64,000 bases of DNA from Parasponia andersonii. Lineage: Eukaryota > Streptophyta > Magnoliopsida > Rosales > Cannabaceae. Position numbers and translations under genes: made by a program. Location of the stretch: the NCBI GenBank assembly GCA_002914805.1, contig JXTB01000186.1, positions 89,650-153,649 on the forward strand. Direction: 5' to 3'. The notes under the pieces are model-generated. The model did no database searches. It was not told where the DNA came from and worked only from the letters and a program-made list of their open reading frames with translations. Shown here one piece after another: positions 24,401 to 34,795 of the stretch; within the stretch, counting starts at the first letter, position 1, and each line of letters begins with the position of its first letter.

Positions 24401-25086
24401 TTGGTTATGAAGGCATAAATGTAGAGAAATTGTTTGTGCTTAAGGACAAAATACCTTTATCTTTTTCTGGCCAGGTTACAAAGGATAAGAAGGATGCCAA
24501 TGTCCAAATGGAAGTAGCAAGCTCAATAAAGCACGGGGAAGGTAAAGCAACTTCGTTAGGTTTTGACCTGCAGACTGTTGGGAAGGACTTGGCTTATACT
24601 CTACGGAGTGAAACAAGGTTTTGTAATTTCAGGAAGAACAAGGCAACTGCTGGTGTCTCAGTTACTCTCTTGGGTGATGCTTTATCAGCTGGAGTTAAAC
24701 TGGAAGATAAGTTAATTGCTTATAAACGTTTCCATTTAGTTATGGCTGGGGGTGCAATGACCGGGCGTGGTGGTGATATAGCTTATGGTGGCAGTCTTGA
24801 GGCACAGTTGAGAGATAAAGACTATCCCATGGGTCGTTGGCTATCTACTCTTGGCCTTTCTGTCATGGATTGGCATGGTGATCTTGCTCTAGGATTGAAT
24901 TTACAGTCTCAGATTCCAGTTGGACGCCAAACAACCATGATTGCTCGTGTCAATGTGAATAATAGAGGAGCTGGGCAAGTTAGCATTCGCTTAAATAGTT
25001 CAGAACAGCTTCAGTTGGCTTTGGTTGGTCTCATTCCTCTACTCAGAAGGTGTTTCTCTTATCATCAGCAATGGTATGGGCAATGA
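21403..25086 (+). CDS. TOC132: TOC159-family chloroplast import receptor GTPase, TOC132/TOC120 type
   Basis: One uninterrupted frame of 1227 residues, close to Arabidopsis TOC132 in length. These outer-envelope GTPases recognise transit peptides and feed preproteins into the TOC channel; the TOC132/120 branch favours non-photosynthetic preproteins. Three domains are visible. Residues 1 to about 530 form an acidic, low-complexity A domain rich in Glu, Asp and Val, ending in a Pro-rich piece (NPAPPPAPPAGLG). The G domain follows, with P-loop GKSGVGKS at 604-611, DTPG at 651-654, and LYLDRLD and VVLTHAAS as later motifs. Residues from about 870 form the M domain that anchors the protein, including an acidic patch (DDDGLDDDLDESDSDDE), a Lys-rich coiled segment and the conserved YGGSLEAQLRDKDYPMGRW. 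The end is LRRCFSYHQQWYGQ, keeping the family's Tyr-Gly-Gln terminus. The start is the first ATG after a TAGGGTTT leader. The choice between TOC132 and TOC120 is not certain. Confidence 0.94.
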   Translation: MENGTESRLTEEQKNAEVGHLPEWVEEKAVLGSDGLNEAEVDEVFEEAVDTPEHLDDRGTKAYSEGRNVVVDEDRNVKTVSDVSLAVVAEIPNGGDEVENFEEAIGVTDWVGEDDVEREEAVVTAEHKAGDFVGGNSVEGAAVAGGINGGGAAVEDENTEVNGPGDDVLLGGGEDGVKEISEIGIAGELESTIAGDEVEESSRVVIGNEKSEKGDIDNANLEKVLADEKLDNVAASLDSRQETESSKEIFTEAGNGQELDENTLGVEDENGRIAYDDLSLKFHTNKGVKMDEKPTYVEKQDPDSNLNCGTSINSVHDDDSIEPQNSQIHVEEKDHGNGVVRDTSAKLPTEHGGETSMLKNTFANTESSIEDRAVQLKVISTSFSEKSTIEKTEVIKASATDLRTESQKASQPEQVVRDVHVVCDNGAAKEPERREEKDQEEKRSTKINRVEGQPAQGNASLPAKSTNPAPPPAPPAGLGRAAPLLEPAPRAVQQPRVNGTVSHMQNQQIEEPVNRDSEDYDETREKLQMIRVKFLRLAHRLGQTPHNVVVAQVLYRLGLAEQLRGRNGGRVGAFSFDRASAMAEQLESSGLEPLDFSCTIMVLGKSGVGKSATINSIFDEVKFGTDAFQMGTKKVQDVVGTVHGIKVRVIDTPGLLPSWSDQRQNEKILHSVKRFIKKTPPDIVLYLDRLDMQSRDFSDMPLLRTITEIFGASIWCNAIVVLTHAASAPPEGPNGTASSYDVFVTQRSLVVQQAIRQAAADMRLMNPVSLVENHTACRTNRAGQRVLPNGQVWKPHLLLLSFASKILAEANALLKLQDSPPGKPFATRSRGHHLPFLLSSLLQSRPQLKLPEEQFNDDDGLDDDLDESDSDDESEYDALPPFKSLNNAQLEKLSKAQKKAYFDELEYREKLFTKKQLKEEKKRQKIMKKMAAASLKDMPGDFGENTEESTGAGSIPVSMPDFVLPASFDSDNPTHRYRHLDSSSWLVRPVLETQCWDHDVGYEGINVEKLFVLKDKIPLSFSGQVTKDKKDANVQMEVASSIKHGEGKATSLGFDLQTVGKDLAYTLRSETRFCNFRKNKATAGVSVTLLGDALSAGVKLEDKLIAYKRFHLVMAGGAMTGRGGDIAYGGSLEAQLRDKDYPMGRWLSTLGLSVMDWHGDLALGLNLQSQIPVGRQTTMIARVNVNNRGAGQVSIRLNSSEQLQLALVGLIPLLRRCFSYHQQWYGQ

Positions 25087-27296
25087 TGGATGTCAGTTCT
25101 AGTTATATGCTGAAGTAGCCTTGCGGTTATAGGTCTGTTGATTTCTTCTCTCAACCCAGAAGCGTTTTCCATTGATTATAGTGATATTCTAGCTTCCTAA
25201 TTAGATAGTCGCATTTGCTGATTTTTGTTCCTGTAAGCTACTGAACCAAGTTTTGTCTTTTGTTCAGTCAGATCTTTGTCTAAGTGTGAAAATTATTTTA
25301 CATTGCAAAAATCGTTTCTTGCTTGACCCTTGCAATCATCGATGTCTTCCACATTGTCAGGATCGTCTTCTGCTTAATTTTTTTGGCTTCAATTCAACTA
25401 AATCAACAACACAGTATTCACTGAACAATATATCTTATCTTAGGAATATTAGTCATTTTTTCATAGTTACAGTTGGGATATTCTTTGGGACACAATTCAT
25501 TGAAAAACTGCAGTTTTCAGAGACGGCCTACAAAAAAATGGTCCTGTGTTGGTATTTACGTTTCTAGGCGCTCCTTAGTCCTGACGCTGATGGGGAAATA
25601 GCATTTCCTTGTATGTTTTGGTCCTTGGGCATTTGTCTGATTCAGGATGAGAATATTGTGCTTCTAGACTTTAGTTGCAGCCACTTAACAATTTTTTTTA
25701 AAAAAATTATTTTATTAATTTTATTAATCGTTAGAAAATGTCACTTGGATATACATAAACGCAAAGTGCCAAGAATGGAAATCTTGTGTCGCATTCTCAT
25801 TGATCTAATGTCACCGTCGCGTATCTGACGTTGACTTCTGTGAGGATTGCCCACTAGTAGTCTCTGAGTTTAGCCACCATCCAATTCTCTCATCCGTTCA
25901 TCACAACACTTTCCCTCCTCACAAAAGGAAAAAAAAAAAAAGGGAAAAAAAAAAAACTGGATCCAGCTCGCTGCTCGAATTATTTTAGGCTTCTGAAGAC
26001 AGATTTTGGAATTTGGACCGGGCTACGATTAATTTGGGCCAAACTGACTTCTCTAGGAAATTGGACCTAAAATGCTCTAATACGATGTTTACTAATCAGT
26101 GTACTGGACAGGAAAGTGAACGAAAATTAGGGAAACAGCTCAAAATTTTTTTTGATTCTTTTTCATGCCTCTTCAAGTTTAATCTCATTTCCATTCTCTT
26201 TCGTTTCATTATAGATTAATAAACGTGCTAAAGTATGACTTTTATGTAGTTTTAATCTTATTTTTTAACTTGTATCTACACATTTAAAATCTTTGCAAGT
26301 TTTGCAAATATCCATCATTTGTATCCAAATTGACTAGCAAAATTTCGCTCTAAACACATAAACATGAATTACGGAGATTTTATTTTTATTGGCAAATATT
26401 TAAAATATATTAAAAATAACTTAAAGCAGTAGAAATTTACATAGATTTTAAATATAAAAGTATAAGTTTGTGACAACAAAAACATAGGATTATACTACAA
26501 AAAAAAATTATATTTCAGGTTTTTTTTTTTTTTTTTTGCAATTAACTCGTCAAGAATTATAGTGTTAAATAATTACTAAATTAATGATTCCAGCAATCAT
26601 AAAATTTTTTTTTGCTATAGGAAAAAGAGTTGTTTATTTATTTATATTCTACGCATAAAACATATCCAAAATATTAGCTAAGCTTGCACTTGAAAATTTC
26701 ACCAGTGAGTACTGAATTAACTTTTACTACAACTGAGATGTCATTCGTTTTTCATCCGCACAGAGACCTAAATTTTAAGCAGACGACATCATGTCACAAA
26801 CAAAGGGCAGTAAGGTTTGAATTCTGAACTACTGTCGTTTCATCAAAAGAACAATCCTTGATAAGAACAGTAGTAGAATTTTAGGAAAATCGGGTTATAC
26901 TTCATGCACAAATGATAATAAAATATTTCTTTTTAATATAAGTAAGTTTTGAACTCAGGATCCTTGAAGTATCGTTACTACCACACTGTGAAAAATAATC
27001 ATAAAATTTTTCAAGAAATTTAAAGTAAGCTTCCTAGACAAAAATCAGCATCTCGTAATTTCATCTAAATGACGACGAACTTTAAAATATAAACAACAAA
27101 TGTTTGGATGTATATTTCTACTTTTTGAAGTATGGTTTATAAGGAACAACGTCTGAGTATTAAATGAGGAGTAAAAAGTGTTGATCAAATGACATGTCGG
27201 TTATTAATACTCTCAGCTGTAACTAAATTATTAAACTTACGAAGGATATTTAATAACATCCAATTAAATGGAAGAACCGTTCAACGTAAATATATA
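25087..27296. other. 3' flank of TOC gene and intergenic DNA
   Basis: The first 500 bases or so are probably TOC 3' untranslated sequence. From 26230 a segment resembles 6830-6950. Near 26830-26930 phrases (GTCGTTTCATCA, TTTTATGCACAAATGATA-like) recur at 30640-30760, so these are probably copies of one dispersed element. A tRNA-like B-box phrase lies near 26950 on the minus strand. No gene was recognised. Confidence 0.5.
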
Positions 27297-28240
27297 CTAA
27301 ACAAAACCAGAGAATGAGAGAAAATTAGAAAAAAGTAGTGATATTTGTGCTACAATGTATGGTGAACGCTGCGAAATTGGTACTTCTTGACCCAAAATCT
27401 CAGTGAATCCCAACCCCAACGCCAGCTCTGCTACCGTCGGCTTCACTACGTACGGATGGTGTAACAACATTTGAGCCGAACACCTCTTTCGAGTGTCTCT
27501 GGCAAAGCACTTTCTCAAGAAATCTTTGCCCTCCTTCGCCATGTAATGTGGTATCTGAGGAGTCCTATCAGAAAAGGCTAATACATGAACCAAATCATTG
27601 GACATCCTATAATCTCTCCCAAGTTACCATGGCTTATCGCCGCCTACACATCTGTGCTACAACACAGCCCAATGAACCATATGTCCAAGGCCGTACTAAT
27701 CTCGCCGCGTGCCACGGACTCGTGCGACATGTAAATCGCGGTCCCTCGAAATTCGAACTTGCAAAAATCTTGGGGAAACACTACCTCTCCTGGCTCCTTG
27801 GCCAATTCGAAGTCCGCCAGCTTGAGCTCTGTATCCGCTCTCGTGTTTATCCAAAGGGAATGCCAACATGTTCTCGGGCTTCAAATCGCAATGCACGTAT
27901 CCTTTGGAGTGGTTGTAAGCAAGGCCTTTTAGTATCATCCGTATGTACATACGGACGTGTGTTTCGGGCATCACACCGAGCGTGCCAGCGGGCGCGTACT
28001 CGAGGATGAGATTGTAGAGTTCAATCCCTCTTGTGACCGTAATGGTTGCGCCGAAGCAGCCTACGATTTCTGGACAGTTATTATCAAGATCGTTGTAGAG
28101 TCTCTCTTCTTTCTTGAGAGAATTCGAGAATCGGATTGGTGCCAGAAGTTGGTAAGCTTCATGGAGGTTTTTGTAAACGACTAAGTAGACTGAAGCATAT
28201 GAGCCACGGCAGAGACGGTCGACTACAATCCACTTTGAAT
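27297..28240 (-). pseudogene. Broken MAP3K17/18-like protein kinase
   Basis: Three minus-strand pieces follow a plant MEKK-type kinase domain in order. The first (28240 down to about 27845) reads KWIVVDRLCRGSYASVYLVV (damaged Gly-loop), then IVGCFGATITVTRGIELYNL, EYAPAGTL and the catalytic loop GYVHCDLKPENM. A one-base frameshift near 27840 leads to a piece with LADFELAKEPGE, FRGTAIYMSHESVARGE and ALDIW. A stop near 27650 and a further shift lead to 27605-27297: IPHYMAKEGKDFLRKCF and MLLHHPYV. Besides the shifts, the Mg-binding DFG is DFE, the ATP-binding Lys of the AVK motif is not evident, and the segment between EYAPAGTL and the next helix is shortened. MAPKKK17/18-type kinases act in ABA signalling; this copy should be inactive. 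Confidence 0.8.
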
Positions 28241-28934
28241 TAGGTTGTGTTGAGAACCGAGCAGGGCCAGAATTATTGCTGCATAGTGATGGTTATTACA
28301 GACATTACTGAATATTGTCGAGAAGAAGGCTGCTGATGATCATGATACACTACTCTCATTATTTATAATCGGGTACGTAAAAAGCTCACTCACAGATAAT
28401 CTTCTCTCACTGATCTCTTTGATTTTTGTTGAAAATTTCTGTTCGATCTCCTCTGCATTGCATGGTTATTTGTAACACATAACCTGTATCAGAATCCTAT
28501 TAAACTAAACTTTCTTCTTTTCTTTTATTTTGTAATCCTTATTCTACTAAACTACTAGTGTAATTTTTATTTTTATTTTTTTAATTTGAAAGCTGCCGCG
28601 TCATTAGTGTATGTTTATTAAAATTTGAAATAGTTAAGTTATAGAAACACTAGTCACACTAAAGACTATAATATATTAATCGCAAGTGTTTTTTTTCTTT
28701 TGGGAAATAAGTTCAATTTTTTTTTTTTAATTTGACACGCATTATTGGATAACTGAAATCCAAGTTTCCTTATTTGACAAATAATTTCCTATTGGATTTC
28801 AAACTATATTTTTTTTGAAAAAGGGAAAAACTAACCACGGGAGAGAGTCAGCTAAATATAACAATAATAACAATCGTAATTATAAAAAGAAAAGAAAAGA
28901 AAAGCATAATTCGAAAATTAAAAACAGTTGAAAG
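28241..28934. other. Intergenic, no gene seen
   Basis: AT-rich DNA between the kinase relic and the dirigent gene. The last 30-100 bases are probably the dirigent 3' untranslated region. Nothing else is recognised. Confidence 0.6.
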
Positions 28935-29510
28935 CTAGTGAACCACGGTGATATTGTAACACACTATAGCATCACCGGTAGCCGGATCGAACCAATACGT
29001 CTGAGCGATTGCGTAGCCACGCGCCAACCGGAAAACCCCAGTTCCGCCGACCACCGCCATCTCCCGGACCGGATTCAACGCCGCGTTCCGACCAAGAACG
29101 CTGATCGAGCTCCCATTGTACTCACCCTCCGTGAAGACAAAGCTCATAGCCATAATCAGACCAAGTTCATGCTGCCCCGCCGACCCATATAGCCCCTGCG
29201 CCCGACCCACCAGCTTCGATTTCGGGTCGGGCGTCTCTGTCAACGGGTCGTCCGCCATGATCAGAGCTCCGAAGAAAGTCGGGGACTTATCGGTGTCATT
29301 CGCTTGAGCCACACGTACGGCGCTTGGGGTCTTGCCACTCACCACATCATGGAAGTAGAATTGGAGGCTCGTCACTTTCTCCTTCGCGGCATGGAGCCTT
29401 AATGTCGTATAGTCCTCTCTTTTTGAGCTGCTTTGGCCCCATGAGATGGTAGCCACTAGGGAGAGCATGACGATGAGCACCATATTCAAAACGACACTGC
29501 GTTTTGCCAT
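28935..29510 (-). CDS. Dirigent protein
   Basis: A single-exon frame of 191 residues, the usual length of the family. It starts with a signal peptide (VVLNMVLIVMLSLVATISWG) and is therefore secreted to the cell wall. The dirigent domain is clear: LQFYFHDVVSG near residue 50, FFGALIMADDPLT, VGRAQGLYGSAGQ, then FVFTEGEYNGSSISVLGRN and the closing VVGGTGVFRLARGYAIAQTYW. Dirigent proteins form eight-stranded beta-barrels that steer the stereochemistry of phenoxy-radical coupling in lignan and related pathways, or of other cyclisations. The closest Arabidopsis relative is probably At2g21100. G+C is high compared with its flanks. The start is the only in-frame ATG before the hydrophobic segment. 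Confidence 0.94.
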   Translation of the reverse strand: MAKRSVVLNMVLIVMLSLVATISWGQSSSKREDYTTLRLHAAKEKVTSLQFYFHDVVSGKTPSAVRVAQANDTDKSPTFFGALIMADDPLTETPDPKSKLVGRAQGLYGSAGQHELGLIMAMSFVFTEGEYNGSSISVLGRNAALNPVREMAVVGGTGVFRLARGYAIAQTYWFDPATGDAIVCYNITVVH

Positions 29511-31130
29511 GTTCGTATTTCCTCACTTTGTTAGCAGAGAGTGAGGGACTAGAGAGGCTATTGGACAGAGACTTTAAAGCCGTTGAACCACTTGAAAGAA
29601 GAGAGATTATTGGTGATTGTCGTTTTGGGTTCCACAAGTTATGTCTATGGGGTGGCCAACTACTCATCCTTCTAACAAAGGGGAAAGCTTTTGAGTATTC
29701 TTTCGGTCACAGATGGCAAAATCAAGTTCACGTTTCCATGTTTGTTGACTCTTGCATTTTCATTTTTTCATTTTTTTTTTTTTTGTTTTTAAAATTCATG
29801 TCAAACCAAACTTGGGGAAAAAAAAAGAAAGAAAGGTTTTTCACTTCGAGGTCATAAAACCAATTTTGTCACTTAAGTGTATAACGTCTTTCGTTATTGT
29901 CAACTTTTTTAAGCGGGCGGTGGCAAATAGCAATTATTGCTCCAAGATATGTGTTACAGCGACATTGAGATCCTTGGACATATAAAGCAAGAAATTTGAT
30001 AATTTCGTGTCTCTAAAATTTCGGTTAATAAATTGGACACAATATGTATATGTGCATACTGGTCACCTAACACTTTAGGTTCTTCACAATTGGACGCCCT
30101 CAATTAGTGAAAGGAGTATAGCTAGGTTCACGGAAGTGGTTGCCTGCCGCTCGGCTAATTAGACCAACCCGAGCACTATATTTTTAGCTAAACGACAGAG
30201 CTATACGTACAATATTTTTCTTACTGTCTAACAAGAAAAATTATCAAAACAAATTTTAGAGTGGCCATTAGTGAATTCTTCACTTATAATTGAATCATTT
30301 TAGAGTGTCCATAATTAGTGATTTCCCTCATAAAATTGAAAGTCCTAAGTGTTTCCTAATGTACTAGTTGTAAAATTTTAAAGCTTCGAGGTAGAAAAAT
30401 TGAAGGCTTTCGTAATTCAAGTAGCTTGTTCAAGGCCATGGGCTGCCGAACCATTTCGCCACAGAAAGTAACGCCAAAACGGCATCACATTCTTGTCGTT
30501 TAACCGAAATACACCAATTTGGAAATTTTGATTAATAAACCTAGTGTTTAGAATTGCCGGTCCACCACACAACGACGTTAAATTTCTAAGAAACGAGACG
30601 TTATTACAAACAAAACCAGACGTTAGAAATATGAACTGCATGTCGTTTCATCAGGAGAACAACATTTGTAAGGGACAATGACTTGTCGTTTATAGTCTCA
30701 ATAGTCTCACAATTTTAGGAAAAGAACGAATGACAGGCATTTTATGCACAAATGATAGTAAAAATCCAAGAAGAAGGGACATGTTTTCCTCGAATTTGAA
30801 TTGAAACTTTAGATAATAACCAAATCTCTATTTTGATGATAACAAAACTGCAGATCTTAACGGATATGCGTTACTAGAAAACAGTCGTTTATACAGAATT
30901 TATTGTTTTAGAAAATTAAACGACATGTCTTTTATACTCTGATTTCATTTTCCAACAAGGTGACATGATAGAATTTCTTGAAAGAGAGGAACGAAATTTA
31001 GAGTAATATTATCATTCCCTTCTCAGTAGAGTAATACATATAATGCTTCAAATGTAAAACAGTAAATTATTCACTAGACATATCTCCTTATAGTAAAAGT
31101 TTTGAATTGGATGATATAAGTCCCAAAAAT
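29511..31130. other. Intergenic, no gene seen
   Basis: The first 150 bases should be the dirigent promoter. A part at 30400-30960 has repeated GTCGTT and ACGACATGTCGTTT-like phrases and shares blocks with 26800-26930, which suggests an old mobile element. The last 100 bases are the 3' flank of the first amidase gene. Confidence 0.5.
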
Positions 31131-33291
31131 TCAAGGTTTAAAAGTAGGAGGCTTCCTGACTTTAGTGGCCTGCTCAAAGTCATATGCGATCTCAATTAGC
31201 TTTGGCTCCGAACCCTTTAGTCCTCCAAAAGTAATGCCAAATGGCACTCCCTCGTTGTCATATCCAGCAGGAACACTAATTCCTGGGAATCCTCCAATAG
31301 CTAGCACTCGATTAACATCAGCTCCAGGAGTCACCAAAGCATCTAGCTCATTCTCCCATATCAACTTCTCCAATCCTTCCCTAGACAGTTTTGCCAAATT
31401 ATAGGTTGCTGCTCTCTCTTTCTCCCCAATCCCATTTGTGGCTTGGGCTGCAAGAAATATGTCTTGCCCGAATTCCTCGATCTTTTCCTACATTCGCAGC
31501 CAAACCAAGTTTAGAACGATTATGTCACAACCACGTTCATTAATCCGTAATGGACCGAAATGGTAGAAAGAATAGATAGGCAAGATAATTTTACATACCA
31601 AATCTGAGAACTTTATGTTGAAGGCTATAATATCTGCTAAGGATCTTACAGGAGAAACCACCAAGTCTTCTAGATAATCATTTAGAGATAATTTGAACTC
31701 AGCCAATGATGCTACTGCTTCCCCACTCAATGTGAAGTTCAATATGACATCAATGCTGGCTATTTCCAGATTGTCAATCAAAATTGCCCCTCTTTGCCTT
31801 CAATTCAAAAGAAGACATTATTATATTTGGTTGAATGTATTTATCTCTATGGAAAAGTAACAATTAGTTATATTACTTACTCTAATGTTTGGAAATGATA
31901 CTCAAAAGTTTGGAGTTGGAGAGATCCACTTCCAGAAGTAAAGAAGGGATTCCTCACTATCCCCAATCTCTTTCCTTGAAGGCCATAAGGATTAAGAAAT
32001 TGCTTATAGCCGCCACGTGGAATGTAGTGCGATGCTCTTCTGGTTGATTGGTCATTATAATCAACGCCCACAATAGCATCAAGCACATAAACAGCATCTG
32101 ACACTGACCTCCCAATTGCCCTGTTTTAAGATCCATCAAAGCACTTTAAAACCAATCTCAAGATGAGTGTATCTAGTGTATTTTTTTTTTTTTTAAAGTA
32201 TACTCAAAATATTTAGATACCAGTTTTATTGGCTTGAATTATGTTTACTGTAACAGTACATACCCAACAGTGTCCTGTCTAGGAGTGACTGGAATGACCC
32301 CTGCTCGGCTGGTGAGCCCAGGAGTCGGTTTGATGCCCACAACCGAGTTAAAACTTGCGGGGCACAGAATGGAGCCGTCAGTCTCAGTCCCCAGAGCCAC
32401 CGCCACAAGATTCGCAGCCACCGATATCGCCGACCCGCTACTTGACCCGCAAGGATCCGCCGATAGAACATAAGGATTCTGCACGTAATCACAGACCCAA
32501 CGGGCAATAGTTTTATAGTACTTCACTGTCAATTTGAGATATATCACGAACTAAACGCATGTATTGGTGTTACGATTTCTAACCAATCACATACATATTC
32601 ATGTGCTAACTAGACAAAATAGTAGACATCATAGTACTTAGCACCACAACTAATAGAGTACAAGAGCTACACGTAAATAAATAATGTAAGTGCCATTTAG
32701 CATTTTCGACGATGATATCTAATATTATGATTTATATATAGACATAATTACCCTTCCTTGGCCACCTCTTGCACTCCAGCCGTTGGGGGCAATGAGGGAC
32801 CTAAAAGCAGCCCATTCGCTCAAACTGGCCTTCCCCAGTATGATAGCTCCAGCTTTCCGCAACTTGGTCACAACGCCAGCATCCCGTGGCACGACCGAAC
32901 CGAGCAATGCGAACGAGCCAGCGGTCGTGTTGAGCTTATCCTTGGTTCCGATGTTGTCCTTAAGAAGAACCGGAATGCCGTGGAGACCCGATAATGATCC
33001 GTAGGCATTGGTTTTACGCTCGTAGTCAGCTTTGTCGGCCTGATAAAGCGCATCCGGATTGACCTCTATCACGGCATTGAGGACCGAGTTGAGTCTGTAT
33101 ATCTCTTCGAGGTAGAACACAACGAGTTGTCTCGAACTAAGTTCGTTATGTTTGAAGGCTAGTTGGAGATCGTAAATCGTAGCTTCTTTGATTGAGAGAC
33201 CATTTACGGACTCGGTTAGTGTCAAGGTAAGAAGAACTAGAAGCAATGAAGTGAAGAGAGGAAAGTGATTTTGTGATAATTTTGTGGCCAT
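31131..33291 (-). CDS. Secreted amidase, array copy 1 (intact)
   Basis: Five exons, in gene order 33291-32752, 32478-32264, 32120-31881, 31797-31599 and 31487-31131, give 516 residues with no stop. Amidase-signature enzymes cleave C-N amide bonds with a Ser-cisSer-Lys triad. Here it is predicted as Lys111 (GIPVLLKDN), Ser193 (GSSSGSA) and Ser216 (GTETDGSI); the spacing agrees with fatty acid amide hydrolase. The N-terminus (about residues 10-30) is a hydrophobic signal peptide, so the protein enters the secretory pathway. An Asn-Thr-Thr glycosylation site follows at 121. The family is that of Arabidopsis At4g34880, also called C869.01-like; its substrate is not known to me. Introns are short (about 80-275 bases). 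A TATA-like TATAAAT stands on the minus strand at 33358-33364. Confidence 0.92.
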
Positions 33292-33357
33292 ATTGGAATT
33301 TTAGCAAGTAATAAGTTGATTATTTGAATTTGCAAAGTTTTTACGCAATGAGCAAGA

Positions 33358-33364
33358 ATTTATA
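33358..33364 (-). promoter_or_regulatory. TATA-box-like motif of amidase copy 1
   Basis: TATAAAT on the minus strand lies 67-73 bases before the start codon, which would give a 5' leader of roughly 35-40 bases. This is inferred from position alone. Confidence 0.4.
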
Positions 33365-33914
33365 ACATCTTGTAGTTTAGTTTAATTGTTATTATATTAA
33401 CTATGGAAAATTTATGCTTTTGACATGGACGTAGTTTGAGTATAAAAAAGAGTTAATTAGTGATAAAGAACAACAACAATGAAACAGGGGAAAATGGCTA
33501 AAGGCCTGAAGCAAATGGCAGCTGCGACAAATATAAAGAGCAGTACTACTCTCGGAATATTCGAAAATTCTTTAGTTTAAATAAATACCAGAAGGATTTT
33601 TTTTAAAAAATTTTTCTTTAAAAAAATCAAATTTCTAATTCGTGAAAAAAAAAAATAGTGGATGACCAGTTCCGAGCCTTTGCCGCCCGTCTCCGGTAAA
33701 TGTAACTTAATTAATTCCTTGTGTTTGGGATTTAATGTCCTGTTTGAAATATGTGGCATTACTGATTTGGATTAATGGCCTATGGAGCATCCTTTAATTT
33801 TCATGGGAAAGAATCTTAAAACCACATAGCAACAATCTATTCCTAGATTTAGGTCGTCTTTTAAAAAGCGTGTCGTTGTTTTAAAAGATATTTTGAAATC
33901 TTGTAAAAAAATGA

Positions 33915-34191
33915 CTATATATATATATATATATGGCACAATGGTATTTTTTTTTTTTTAAACTATGCGTAGATATCAATTTGGACAATGAAAATTTAGC
34001 ATGTATATTTTTATTTTAAAAAGTAAGAGAGAAAAAGAGTATTAATAATGCAGGTTTTTTCATGTACTTTATTATTACTATTGGATCATTATTATACGGT
34101 GATCCAACGGCTAAAAAAAAATACCTATTCATAGAAAAAAAAAAAAAAAAATACCTATTGGATTGACAACCATATATATATATATATATAA
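33915..34191 (-). mobile_element. MITE copy B inside (TA)n microsatellites
   Basis: The body at 33935-34171 is the reverse complement of copy A: it contains GGTGATCCAACGGCTAAAAA and ends ATACCTATTGGATTGACAAC before the right TA tract. TA runs flank both ends. It lies in the spacer between amidase copies 1 and 2. Confidence 0.72.
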
Positions 34192-34609
34192 TTACATTTT
34201 GTTAATAGAACTACGTCTTTATTGGTTTAACCCAAGTTTCTCTTATTTATTTCTGTTCTTCAAAGAAAAAAAAATTTATCCTCATTTACCCTCTTCTTTC
34301 TCACAATATCATTTCTGCGCAAAATTGATTTCTGATCAGTTATTAGTAGTATTGCTGCAAAATAGGCAAATAATATCTAATTATATATTCCGATATACAA
34401 GTTATTATTAGTTGTGCGTTCAAGCCTAGCCATACATTAGAAGTCTATCTATCAAAGTAATTAACAGACAAAAAATCAGTTAATTATATACAACCTATAT
34501 ATCAATGAGGTAGATTAATTCTGACCGGAAATAGCTGCTTACGTACAATTCCGTAAAGTTATCCCAAAATTACAAACATAATTTATTTTATATATATATA
34601 TATATATAT

Positions 34610-34675
34610 AAAGAACTGAAATTGGGTACCACAAATATTAAATCTCACACAAATCACATAATTAAGCAAATATTA

Positions 34676-34728
<53 letters not shown>

Positions 34729-34795
34729 GAACTGAAATTGGGTACCACAAATATTAAATCTCACACAAATCACATAATTAAGCAAATATTACTTA
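34610..34795 (+). repeat. 70-base direct repeat around a TA microsatellite
   Basis: Units 34610-34679 and 34726-34795 are the same (starting AAAGAACTGAAATTGGGTAC). A (TA)n run of about 46 bases separates them and another TA run precedes the first unit, as if the TA tract and its flank were copied together. Confidence 0.9.

Noticed and set aside
27548-28009. A 153-codon plus-strand frame
   Set aside because: It is antisense to the kinase pseudogene, whose motifs read on the minus strand.
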